From positions 1 to 64,000 of the forward strand of contig JAHDQE010000043.1 in the NCBI GenBank assembly GCA_018433975.1: a stretch of DNA of 64,000 nt, in the 5' to 3' direction. Source of the DNA: Ornatilinea sp. Its GTDB lineage: Bacteria > Chloroflexota > Anaerolineae > Anaerolineales > Anaerolineaceae. Below the pieces are notes generated by a model. That model saw only the letters and a program-made list of their open reading frames with translations, was not told where the DNA came from and searched no databases. Positions 25,160 to 33,566 of the stretch are shown one piece after another (position 1 is the first letter of the stretch; every line of letters begins with the position of its first letter). The position numbers and the translations under genes are program-made.

Positions 25160-26160
25160 TGCTTCAGATTCGTTTTCGCGCCATGGGATGCGCCATCCAG
25201 GCCATGTTGGATGACGACTCTCCCGAAGCCAGCCGCCGCCTGGAAATGGTCCCGGTATGGTTCGAGGAGTGGGAGCAGGCCCTGAGCCGCTTCCGCCCCG
25301 ACAGCGAGCTGAACCGGCTTAACCGCAGCGCGGGTCGCTTTGTCCAGGTCAGCCGCACCCTATGGAAAGTGCTGGATGCCGCCTTACTGGCGGCCGAAGA
25401 GAGCGGCGGGATGGTCACCCCCGCCCTGCTGGACGCTCTTATTCTAGCGGGCTACGACCGTCCCTTTGAGAAACTGGTACTGAACGGCCCAACCGTCAGT
25501 CCCCCGGTAAATCCGCCGCTGTTCTCGCTGGAAGATCTGGCAGAAATCGAACGCAATCCCCACAGCCAATCCGTCCGGCTGCCTGCCGGGCTGCGGCTGG
25601 ATTTTGGCGGCGTCGCCAAGGGCTGGGCCGCCCAGGAAGCCGCTTTCCGGCTGGCACAGCATGCGCCGGCTCTGGTCAGTGCCGGCGGTGATGTCAGCAT
25701 AAGCGGCCCCCATTCCGGCGGCAGTCCCTGGCCGGTCGGCGTGGAAGACCCGCGCACCCCCGGAGGGCAGGTTGAAATGCTGGCGCTGCATTCCGGCGGC
25801 GTGGCTACTTCAGGCCGGGATTACCGCCGCTGGCAGCAAAATGGCGTCTGGAAGCACCACATCCTCGACCCGCGCACCGGCCGGCCCTCCGAGTCGGATG
25901 TGCTCAGCGCAACAGTCGTCGCGCCATCCCTGCGGGAAGCAGAGATGGCCGCCAAAACAATTTTCATCCTGGGAAGCACGGCCGGCTCCCTCTGGCTGGA
26001 AGAGCGCCCACACCTGGCCGGGCTGTTTGTACTGGAAGATGGACTGCTCCGGGCATCCACCCGCTGGGAACAATTTGTCTGGGACGAGCAGGCATCCGCC
26101 CTGCTGTCACAGGCCCGCCGGGAATCATCCGGCAATGATGCACTTATTATTAAAAAATAA
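25159..26160 (+). CDS. apbE: FAD:protein FMN transferase (ApbE family)
   Basis: The 333-residue enzyme attaches FMN from FAD to a threonine or serine of extracytoplasmic redox proteins. Family motifs are clear: RFRPDSELNRLNRSAG near residue 45, DFGGVAKGWAAQ near 155, ALVSAGGDVSISG near 178, and HHILDPRTGRPS near 235. No signal peptide is obvious, which is unusual for a family that generally acts outside the cell; export with a partner or a cytoplasmic location are both possible. It overlaps the preceding gene by one base and is followed by the ferric-reductase-like gene. Confidence 0.92.
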   Translation: MLQIRFRAMGCAIQAMLDDDSPEASRRLEMVPVWFEEWEQALSRFRPDSELNRLNRSAGRFVQVSRTLWKVLDAALLAAEESGGMVTPALLDALILAGYDRPFEKLVLNGPTVSPPVNPPLFSLEDLAEIERNPHSQSVRLPAGLRLDFGGVAKGWAAQEAAFRLAQHAPALVSAGGDVSISGPHSGGSPWPVGVEDPRTPGGQVEMLALHSGGVATSGRDYRRWQQNGVWKHHILDPRTGRPSESDVLSATVVAPSLREAEMAAKTIFILGSTAGSLWLEERPHLAGLFVLEDGLLRASTRWEQFVWDEQASALLSQARRESSGNDALIIKK

Positions 26161-26174
26161 AGAGAAAATGAATT

Positions 26175-26879
26175 ATGACCACGCAACCCACCAATTTACA
26201 AAAAACCACACCCGTCCCATCCGAGACATCGTTCCAAACCGCATGGATTGTAATACTGTCCATCATCGCCGGAGTAATGCTGGCCGTCGTGATCTTACCG
26301 GCCTGGCTCCCCAACCTGGTCAGTTCCCTGCTCGGTCCCGAACCAAAAGCCTTCTGGTATCTCTCCCGCGCTGCGGCAATCACCGCCTATGGTCTGCTGT
26401 GGGTTTCGATGGCAACAGGTGTTGCCATCACCAATAAAATGGCAGCCGTCTGGCCCGGAGGCCCGACTGCCCGCGATTTACACCAGTTTACCAGTCTTTT
26501 GGGGTTGGGATTTGCTCTTTTCCACGGGGTAATTCTGATCGGTGACGCCTATATCAACTTCAATCTGGTTCAGGTGCTCCTGCCGTTTTCCAGCCCATCT
26601 TACCGCCCCTTTTGGGTTGGTGTGGGGCAGACCACCCTTTACCTGTGGGCAATTGTCGCGTTCAGCTTCTACCTGCCCCGTCAAATCAAACAGCGCGTCT
26701 GGCGCAAGCTCCATTTTGTGAGCTTTGCCGTGTTTGCTGCCGCCCTGCTGCACGGCATCACCAGCGGGACCGATTCGGGCACGACCTGGATGTCCGGTCT
26801 GTACTGGGTCTCCGGCAGTATCCTGGTCTTCCTGACCTTTTACCGCATTATGCGAACCGCTAAGCAAGCAGAGATTTAA
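26175..26879 (+). CDS. ferric-reductase-like transmembrane protein
   Basis: The 234-residue protein has six hydrophobic helices with paired histidines for haem ligation: DLHQFTSLLGLGFALFHG and LHFVSFAVFAAALLHG. This is the core of the ferric reductase/MsrQ transmembrane family, which carries electrons across the membrane. No flavin or NAD(P)H domain is fused, so electrons must come from another protein. Its position behind ApbE suggests that an FMN-carrying exported protein is the electron partner. Its 3' end overlaps the convergent HD-GYP gene by 20 bp. Confidence 0.87.
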   Translation: MTTQPTNLQKTTPVPSETSFQTAWIVILSIIAGVMLAVVILPAWLPNLVSSLLGPEPKAFWYLSRAAAITAYGLLWVSMATGVAITNKMAAVWPGGPTARDLHQFTSLLGLGFALFHGVILIGDAYINFNLVQVLLPFSSPSYRPFWVGVGQTTLYLWAIVAFSFYLPRQIKQRVWRKLHFVSFAVFAAALLHGITSGTDSGTTWMSGLYWVSGSILVFLTFYRIMRTAKQAEI

Positions 26880-29800
26880 ACAGTTCCTTTGCCAGCGGGC
26901 CCAATTTTTCTTGCTTCTTTTCTTCCTCCAGCCATTCCAAAAAATGCTGCATCACTGTGGGATCAAAGTGGGTCCCAGCCTGTTCCAGCAGATAAGCCTG
27001 CGTATCTTCTTCTGTCCAGGCATTGCGGTACGGCCGGTCTGACAGCAGGGCATCCCACACATCCACAATTGCAAAGATCCGTGCGGCCAGGGGAATTTCC
27101 TCCCCTTTCAAACCGCGCGGATAACCGCTGCCATCCCATCTTTCATGATGGGCATAAGGAATATCCAGAGCAGGAGCAAGGAAATCCACCTCTTTCAACA
27201 GGTCATAGGCATACACCGGGTGCAGCCGCATGATGGCCCATTCTTCTTCCGTAAGCGGCCCCGGTTTGTGCAGAATCCCATCCGGAATGCCCATTTTACC
27301 GATATCATGCAGCAAAGCACCGCGCCGCACATGGACCAATTCCTCATCAGAAAAGCCCATCTTCCGCGCCAATTGTAATGTGACCTCGGTGACCCGTTGG
27401 CTGTGGCCTTCGGTCTCTTTATCACGCAGCTCCAGCGCTTTCGCCCAACCTGCCAGGGTGACATCATATGCCCGGGACAATTCAATCGTAGAAGCTTGCA
27501 AATCCTGAAACAGAGAATCCCGCCGGATGGCATTGGCAGCCATATCTGCAATGGCGACGATCAACCGCTCCTCCAATCCGCTGAAAGCATTCTCCCGTCC
27601 GATGAGCAGAGTGCCGATGTGTTCCTGGTTGGCAATCAATGGCTTGATCACCAATGCATTGATCCCTTCTAAAAACATGCAGGTAGAGATATTCCTATCA
27701 ATCTCCGATGCCAGATCATCAATCCGCACCGATTCACCATGCTGCACTGCAGAATAAAGTCTTGAGTTGATGCACGGCAGGGCCCGTCCCGAATAGGGTT
27801 CCCATATCCCCCGGCCCAACTCCAGCCGTACACCCTCTTGGGAGGCACCTACGGGTTCAAAGAACCCGGCAACTTTTGCTTCCACCAGTTTGACAACCTG
27901 GTCCAGGATGATCGGGATCATGGTTTCACGATTTTCAGCAACCCGCAGCGCTGCCGCGGTTTCCAGGATAGCGGCCTGTTCCTTCTCCCGCTCCACCCGG
28001 TCATTAATATCATGAATGGTTGAATACAACAACTGGCGCCCCTTAACCCAGATCGGTCCGGAATAAACCTCCACATGCCGGATTTCACCGCTGGCCAGCC
28101 TGTGGCGGAAGAAGAACTGGCGCCGCCGTTCCAGCCGGGCCTGTTCCATTTCCAAAAACACCTCTTCCTTGGAAAGCTCATTGATCTCAAAAATTTTGGT
28201 AGATAACAGTTCATCTTTGGAATATCCGTAATACCGGCACGCAGCGGCATTGGCATCCACAATACTCCCGGTTTTAGAATCAATCAAGAGCATCACCGAG
28301 CTGTTATCCTCAAAGATACTGCGGTAGCGGCTCTCGCTCTCTGCTAGGGCAGATTGGGCCGCACTGATTTCCATCGTATTGTGAATAATCGCCAGAACGC
28401 AGCGCTCACCGTCGATCTCTATCAAACTGGAAGAGATTGACACCGGGATAGCTTTTCCATACCGGTTCTTCAGGATCATTTCCCGTTTATGCAAAACACC
28501 TCTTTTCAGAATTACATCAACAAATTCCTCCCTGGCAAGATTGCTATTCAACCAAAAACCCAGTTCAACGGTTGTTTTACCAACGATTTCGTCACAGCGG
28601 AACTCCATCATCTCTTCAAAGCGGTGGTTGCATTCCAGAATCATCCCATCTGACAGCCGGGTGATCATAATCTGGTCGGGTGAAGCCTGGAAGAACTTGA
28701 CAAACCGGTCTTCACTGCTGACCAGGGCATGTTCTGCCTCAACCCGGGCGGTAATATCCCGTGCGATCCCTTCTAACGCCACAACCTTTCCATCCGCATC
28801 TTGAATATAAGTGGACCGGTGTTCTGTAACGATTTCCGAGCCTTCCTTGGTGATCCACCTTAAGTTCACCGGTAGATCGATCTGCTGTGCCTGCCCGGAA
28901 AAGATATCCTCCACAATTGCTCTGTCCTCGGGATGAATATCCCTCAAGAGTAATTCCGGAGATTCTACAATTTCTTGAGAGGTATACCCGATGATTTGAA
29001 CACAGGATGGACTGATATAATCCACCGAGAACTCCGGACTCAATCGGAAGCGATAGACCATATCCACAGCATTTTCTGCCAGCACCCGGAATAACGTCTC
29101 ACTCTTCTGCAGTGCTTCGGTCGCTTTTTTCTGCTCGGTTACGTCATGCAGAATGGATTGAAGATACCCATCCGGCAGGGCTTTTATATTTCCATCCACT
29201 GCAACAATATGTCCATCCCGATGCACCAGATTGCTTTCAAATCTTAAAGATGTATCCGGCTCCAGAAGTTTGACTCGCAGCAGTTTTTGCGCTAGATCGT
29301 CGATGTCGATGATTTTCTGAGCTTGCACCCCCAGCAATTCAGACTCCGAGTATCCTAACATTTTCTGGGCGCTGGCATTTACTTCCAAAATTTTGGCATT
29401 GGTATCCATCACAAAAATGGCATCTGCCGCCTGCTCCACCAGTGTACGGTAGCGATGTTCGCTGTGACGCAGCGCTTCTGTCCGTGTTTGCACCGCTTCG
29501 GCCAGGTCTTTTTGATAGCGGATAATCAGATGAAAGATCCACAACAGTAATAGAGAAATCAGTACCGTGAGGAAGAAATAGAACCGTATCCGCATCCAGA
29601 GGGCGTTTGCCCATCCATCTTTCGGTATAGCGGCGATCTCCCAACCGGTCGTATGCCCCGGAATCATGAGACGAACCGGATCTTCTTCAAAAACGGTGGC
29701 ATCGCCATAGAAAACCACACCCTGCTGGTCGCGCAGCGCGATTCGATTGGTTTCCATCAGAGACTCTAAGCCGGACTCTTGCATCAGAGTCTCAACATCC

Positions 29801-30399
29801 AGCACCATGCTTGCAATCCCGCTCAGGGTTTCTCCACTATAGACTAAACTCTGCACCGGCACCAGCGAAACACCCTCTGGCCGTATCTTTTGCGGCTCGC
29901 CAATGATCACCTGATGCGTTTTCAAAGTTTGGGGCGAATCATACATTACAACGACTTTTTTAAGCGAGCACAAATCCTCTTTCAGTGCTCCCCCCACTGG
30001 CCCAAGGGAGTAAAAGAAGGGGTGAGATCCATTGGGAATTGCCGCTACACAGCGAATACTTTTCGTGTTTACCAGAAGCTGACTGGCGAAGGCTCTGAAC
30101 TCATCCTCTCGCAGTTCATCCTGCACTTTATCTGACACAAAAGCCCGCAAACCTTCCAGCAATCCCAACTCTTGATTAAACTCGCTGGCAAAAGCATGCC
30201 CATACAGATTTAATTCTGTTTGGGCATCTTTTCTGACTTCCCCGGAAGTTGTTACGTAAAGATATTGGTTTATTAACAATACACAAAGCACTGCAACCAA
30301 AGCCACAACAAGATACTGCCAATATTTCTGAATCAAAATACTTTTACGCAGATTTTTAAATAAACGGTCTGAAATTGAAGTAAAAGAAAGACGATCCAT
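26860..30399 (-). CDS. multi-PAS, GAF, HD-GYP c-di-GMP phosphodiesterase
   Basis: A 1179-residue membrane sensor. Transmembrane helices lie near 28-50 and 275-295 around a CHASE-like extracytoplasmic region. About four PAS domains follow (starts near 315, 440, 565 and 690, for example LVEQAADAIFVMDTNAKIL), then a GAF domain near 815-975 and a C-terminal HD-GYP domain. The catalytic signatures LLHDIGKMGIPD, HHERWDGSGYPRGL and FAIVDVWDALLSDRPYR are complete, so active hydrolysis of c-di-GMP is expected. No GGDEF domain is present. It is transcribed convergently to the flavin/ferric-reductase operon. Confidence 0.92.
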   Translation of the reverse strand: MDRLSFTSISDRLFKNLRKSILIQKYWQYLVVALVAVLCVLLINQYLYVTTSGEVRKDAQTELNLYGHAFASEFNQELGLLEGLRAFVSDKVQDELREDEFRAFASQLLVNTKSIRCVAAIPNGSHPFFYSLGPVGGALKEDLCSLKKVVVMYDSPQTLKTHQVIIGEPQKIRPEGVSLVPVQSLVYSGETLSGIASMVLDVETLMQESGLESLMETNRIALRDQQGVVFYGDATVFEEDPVRLMIPGHTTGWEIAAIPKDGWANALWMRIRFYFFLTVLISLLLLWIFHLIIRYQKDLAEAVQTRTEALRHSEHRYRTLVEQAADAIFVMDTNAKILEVNASAQKMLGYSESELLGVQAQKIIDIDDLAQKLLRVKLLEPDTSLRFESNLVHRDGHIVAVDGNIKALPDGYLQSILHDVTEQKKATEALQKSETLFRVLAENAVDMVYRFRLSPEFSVDYISPSCVQIIGYTSQEIVESPELLLRDIHPEDRAIVEDIFSGQAQQIDLPVNLRWITKEGSEIVTEHRSTYIQDADGKVVALEGIARDITARVEAEHALVSSEDRFVKFFQASPDQIMITRLSDGMILECNHRFEEMMEFRCDEIVGKTTVELGFWLNSNLAREEFVDVILKRGVLHKREMILKNRYGKAIPVSISSSLIEIDGERCVLAIIHNTMEISAAQSALAESESRYRSIFEDNSSVMLLIDSKTGSIVDANAAACRYYGYSKDELLSTKIFEINELSKEEVFLEMEQARLERRRQFFFRHRLASGEIRHVEVYSGPIWVKGRQLLYSTIHDINDRVEREKEQAAILETAAALRVAENRETMIPIILDQVVKLVEAKVAGFFEPVGASQEGVRLELGRGIWEPYSGRALPCINSRLYSAVQHGESVRIDDLASEIDRNISTCMFLEGINALVIKPLIANQEHIGTLLIGRENAFSGLEERLIVAIADMAANAIRRDSLFQDLQASTIELSRAYDVTLAGWAKALELRDKETEGHSQRVTEVTLQLARKMGFSDEELVHVRRGALLHDIGKMGIPDGILHKPGPLTEEEWAIMRLHPVYAYDLLKEVDFLAPALDIPYAHHERWDGSGYPRGLKGEEIPLAARIFAIVDVWDALLSDRPYRNAWTEEDTQAYLLEQAGTHFDPTVMQHFLEWLEEEKKQEKLGPLAKELFKSLLA

Positions 30400-30506
30400 A
30401 TCACCTTATAAGCACATTATTAAATTTTTGATCAGTCATTATGCAGGTCTACAGGGGTCTATTCCTTACCCATCCCCAAAGCATTGCATTGTTTGAGGAA
30501 AAAAAA

Positions 30507-30536
30507 TTCCCCCGCTGCTAGGGTAGTAGGGGGGAA
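30507..30536. terminator. hairpin in the intergenic region
   Basis: TTCCCCC and GGGGGGAA pair across a 15-nt loop, flanked by A-runs on both sides. Confidence 0.45.
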
Positions 30537-30709
30537 AAATGCCATAAACCAGTCCAATTTGCGTATACCACACTGGGTAATCCAGGCGATTACGGTCCCG
30601 CAAATCAAGCCTGATTTCATTCTGCTTGCGTCGAATAGCCCACCTGCCTATTCCTATTAGTTAATAATTCTATCCCAAACAAAACACCGCAAGCAACCTC
30701 AAGCCAAAT

Positions 30710-30956
30710 CCGGGTGGGCATCCCTAGAACAATATCTACAATGTGTTCTGTGTTGTCAATGGTTTCGGCGATGGGGTTGCTTTGATGTGTTCTGCGTTGT
30801 TAATGGTTTCGGTAATGCGCTTTGATGTGTTCTGCGTTGTTAATGGTTTCGGTAATGCGCTTTGATGTGTTCTATGTTGTCGATGTATTCAGTGATGTAG
30901 TGTACTTCGATGTGTTCTGCGTTGTCAATGGGTTGCGATGAAGGCTGCCCACCCGG
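30710..30956. repeat. 40-bp tandem repeats bounded by an 11-bp inverted repeat
   Basis: The 690-bp gap 30400-31087 has no gene. It holds about five units of the 40-bp repeat beginning TTTGATGTGTTCTGCGTTGT; the units at 30781-30820 and 30821-30860 are identical, while the outer units (30740, 30861, 30906) are diverged. CCGGGTGGGCA at 30710-30720 and TGCCCACCCGG at 30946-30956 form a perfect inverted repeat around the array. Confidence 0.85.
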
Positions 30957-31087
30957 TAGGCTCGCTTGATGGTTTGTAAAAACCAACTATAGTATAACCA
31001 CCAATAAACCAAAAAGACTATCTATTTCGGACCCATCTCGGACCTGTCTCGGACAATTTTAGGACAGGTTTTTTAATGTTTCGATCA

Positions 31088-32074
31088 TCAGCCAAACTTC
31101 TCCCCAACCCAGGCCACATGCTCTTTCAACGCAGTCTGCACTGGCGTGTAAACCAACCCCAATTCGCGCTCTGCTTTGCTGCCGTCACACTGGAATCCTC
31201 TCATAAAAGTACGTGTCTGATCCAGCGACATGCCCCACAGCGGTTGGTTTTGGGTCAGGTCAGCCCATGCGGTCAAAACCCACGAAAGGTTCCACACCGC
31301 CCAATCCGGCAGTGCGATCCACGGCAGACGAACACCTGCAAACTTGCTGACCTGCTCCATATATTCCCCCAATGTAATGCTTTCTTTACCGATCAGATAG
31401 CGTTCCCCGGAATTACCCTCCTTCTCCGCTGCCCGCAGAATGGCCTCCGCCGTGTCCCGCACATGCACAAAGGTGATTCGTGAATTCCGCAATCCGGTCG
31501 CCGGGAGGCGGTGTTTCATAATATCCACCGTCATCATCCCGCTGGATTTCAGGTCTCCGGCGCCAAGCACCGCAGCCGGGTACAGTCCCACCAGCGGCAG
31601 CCCTTTCTTTTCAGCCAGCTCCCAGGCAATCCGATTTCCCTCGCGTTTAGAACGGGCGTATTCGCTGTACACCTCCGGCCCTAATGGAGTCTCTTCAACA
31701 TAGGCTCCATCCAATGGCCCGCCCCAGACAACCGCCGTGCTCACATAAAGCACCTTTTTTATGCCCATTTCCAGGGCACATTCCAGTACGTTGCGAGTGC
31801 CTTCTACATTCACCTTCCAATAAACCGATGGATCCGGTTCCCAGAAAGAATAAACATTCGCCAGATGAATGACCCAATCACAGCCCCGCATTCCCTCCAG
31901 CAAAATATCCCGGTGAGAAACATCCCCCACAATCAATTCAACATCCGGTCCCGCCATTTCCTCTGTGCGACTGGTCGGACGCACCAGACAAACCAGCTTG
32001 TGTCCGGCCTTTGCTATGCGCCGCACCACATACCCGCCGATAAATCCCGTCCCCCCGGTGATAAAAGCTTTCAA
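31088..32074 (-). CDS. NAD(P)-dependent extended SDR (epimerase/dehydratase family)
   Basis: The 328-residue Rossmann protein begins MKAFITGGTGFIGGYVVRRI with the extended-SDR GxxGxxG motif. It has the downstream VSTAVVWGG and catalytic YSEYARSKREGN (Y-x3-K). The family includes dihydroflavonol-4-reductase and sugar-nucleotide or hydroxysteroid dehydrogenases; the C-terminal half gives no clear substrate. It stands alone. The gene ends at the edge of the repeat-bearing gap. Confidence 0.85.
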   Translation of the reverse strand: MKAFITGGTGFIGGYVVRRIAKAGHKLVCLVRPTSRTEEMAGPDVELIVGDVSHRDILLEGMRGCDWVIHLANVYSFWEPDPSVYWKVNVEGTRNVLECALEMGIKKVLYVSTAVVWGGPLDGAYVEETPLGPEVYSEYARSKREGNRIAWELAEKKGLPLVGLYPAAVLGAGDLKSSGMMTVDIMKHRLPATGLRNSRITFVHVRDTAEAILRAAEKEGNSGERYLIGKESITLGEYMEQVSKFAGVRLPWIALPDWAVWNLSWVLTAWADLTQNQPLWGMSLDQTRTFMRGFQCDGSKAERELGLVYTPVQTALKEHVAWVGEKFG

Positions 32075-32180
32075 TTCAATACCTCATAAAATACCGGGGC
32101 AGCCGCCCCGGCAGGATATTTTCCCCTCTAGTATACCGCTCTCCGGGACCAATGCGGACCGGCTTCCTCCGATTCAAGTG

Positions 32181-32189
32181 TGATATACT
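32181..32189 (+). promoter_or_regulatory. extended -10 element upstream of the rpsU leader
   Basis: TGATATACT contains TGn-TATACT, an extended -10. It predicts a 5' leader of about 300 nt before rpsU. The -35 region is weak. Confidence 0.45.
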
Positions 32190-32195
32190 AATATC

Positions 32196-32495
32196 AAAGA
32201 TATACGCAAACTACGAATTGGGTGAAACCCTGTCTGACACATGAACCACAAAACATGTTCTGTCCGGCAGGTCGGTAAAAGCAAAATAACCGGCGTCCCT
32301 GGTGGGTGACCCGGCATTAAAGCCCCCGCGGCATCCAACCCCTTTTTTTGAGATTGCGAACCCCTGAAGGTTCCCACCACACCGATCGTTCAAACCTGAA
32401 CGCTGGCGGCCTGTCTTGTGCACGATTTTTTCGCCCAGGAGCAGACCCACCCTCGGAACAGGGGAAAAACCAACCTGGAAGGAGGTGAAGTTCTT
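32196..32495 (+). ncRNA. long, structured 5' leader of rpsU (unclassified)
   Basis: No reading frame with a credible start is seen in these 300 bases. Small hairpins are evident, such as CGTTCA/TGAACG with an AACC loop at 32387-32402 and GAACC/GGTTC near 32358. I could not match it to any riboswitch or ribosomal-protein leader that I know. AAGGAGGTGA at 32479-32488 is the S21 ribosome site. Confidence 0.4.
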
Positions 32496-32693
32496 TTGCC
32501 AACAGTAGTCTTACGACCAAATGAAAGCCAGGATCAACTTTTGAGGCGCTTCCGCAAGAAGGTGATGCGAAGCGGTGTAATGAAGGACATCCGGAAGAGG
32601 CGCTGGCATGTTTCTAAAAGCGAACAGCGCCGAATCGAAGACAAAAAAGCGGCTCGCAAACAGCGTGCCAAATTGAACAGCAGTCGTTATTAA
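32496..32693 (+). CDS. rpsU: 30S ribosomal protein S21
   Basis: The 65-residue basic protein begins with TTG (PTVVLRPNESQDQLLRRFRK) and contains the S21 pattern of an N-terminal beta segment, a central RSGVMKDIRKRRWHVSKSE helix and a lysine/arginine-rich tail. The TTG start is decided by AAGGAGGTGA with 7-nt spacing and gives the usual S21 length; upstream codons in frame overlap the leader. It is part of the 30S platform near the anti-Shine-Dalgarno end of 16S rRNA. infA follows after a structured spacer. Confidence 0.95.
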   Translation: MPTVVLRPNESQDQLLRRFRKKVMRSGVMKDIRKRRWHVSKSEQRRIEDKKAARKQRAKLNSSRY

Positions 32694-32700
32694 TTAATAC

Positions 32701-32838
32701 GGATGCACACGCATCCCATGGATTGGCGGGGCGAAGCATTTGAAATGTTACCCGCACGGCAGCACCCGACCTGCATACAGCGTCAGGATAAATGCTTCGC
32801 CCGCACATCCTCCTTTCGGGGGCATCCATCGCCAATCC
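32701..32838. repeat. large palindromic intergenic structure between rpsU and infA
   Basis: A 12-bp perfect stem (GGCGAAGCATTT at 32730-32741 with AAATGCTTCGCC at 32790-32801) is enclosed by a 9-bp perfect stem (GGATTGGCG at 32720-32728 with CGCCAATCC at 32830-32838). It is preceded by a small GGATGC/GCATCC hairpin at 32701-32716. The stem resembles dispersed GGGCGAAGCATTT palindromes that I recall from other bacterial genomes; I have no proof that this one is the same element. Alternatively it could regulate infA. Confidence 0.75.
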
Positions 32839-32879
32839 GGTGATAGATACAATAAACACTAATCTAATTAAGGAGTTTT

Positions 32880-33128
32880 ATGGCAAAAAAAGAAGAAACG
32901 CTTAAACTTTCCGGCACCGTAACGGAAGCCTTACCCGGAACGCAATTCCGAGTTGAACTGGAAAATGGACATCAAGTTCTGGCATACCCCGCCGGCAAAA
33001 TGCGAAAATACTACATCCGTATTCTGTTGGGCGACAAGGTAGAGTTGGAAATGTCTCCCTACGACATGAACCGTGCCCGTATTACCTATCGTTATAAAAA
33101 AGGCGGCCGGCCGCTCCCTCAATCTTAA
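32880..33128 (+). CDS. infA: translation initiation factor IF-1
   Basis: The 82-residue OB-fold protein has the family's hallmark [20 protein letters not shown], followed by [17 protein letters not shown] and [14 protein letters not shown]-1 binds the A site of the 30S subunit. The usual HISGKMR motif is YPAGKMR here, so the His-Ile-Ser part is changed. The ten C-terminal residues (KGGRPLPQS region) are extra relative to short IF-1 proteins. Location beside rpsU rather than in the large ribosomal-protein cluster suggests that this may be a second infA copy. Confidence 0.93.
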   Translation: MAKKEETLKLSGTVTEALPGTQFRVELENGHQVLAYPAGKMRKYYIRILLGDKVELEMSPYDMNRARITYRYKKGGRPLPQS

Positions 33129-33496
33129 TAATCCGTTCAAACCGGAAAGACGCCCGGATGAACCTGATGATTTATAAAAGCGCTCCTCACAATTCAACTG
33201 CATTTTACCTGCCTGGGCAAAACCCCTCCGCTTAAGGGTCCCGTTTCACCAGCCGCATCCGCTGCGGACTGGATTTTTTCACGCACCGGATGGCCCGGTG
33301 TAACGGCAGGGATATCCCCCATCTTTTTCTCACTCGTCCGCAAGGCTTCTGAAGCAAATCCCCTCTTACTCCCCCCACAATCACCGCTTCACCAATGCAT
33401 CCTTTCACGCAATCCGTCCCCGCTTTTCCGGGTTTTCGAGGATGCATAGAAATTCCTCTCCGGACATCCTTCCCGCTTTGCGGCATCAAAAAATCA
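33129..33496. other. non-coding gap after infA
   Basis: About 370 bases without a convincing gene. The longest frame on the minus strand (33232-33489) is rich in Arg and Cys, lacks a ribosome site and overlaps a terminator, so I do not call it. Confidence 0.5.
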
Positions 33497-33533
33497 CGGC
33501 ACGAACCTTTTCTCCATCCTGCGGTTCGTGCCG
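33497..33533. terminator. bidirectional terminator
   Basis: A perfect 11-bp stem (CGGCACGAACC / GGTTCGTGCCG) has TTTAGTTTT on the plus side and GATTTTTTG on the minus side. Confidence 0.85.
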
Positions 33534-33566
33534 TTTAGTTTTCAGCGCAGTGTAAAAACAGAGAAA

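Noticed and set aside
30740..30940. Possible CRISPR array
   Set aside because: The 40-bp units are directly adjacent without spacers and differ in length and sequence; no cas genes are present in the window.
32398..32410. 13-nt identity to the universal 16S rRNA 5' region (GAACGCTGGCGGC)
   Set aside because: The flanking bases do not continue the 16S sequence on either side, so it is not an rRNA fragment.
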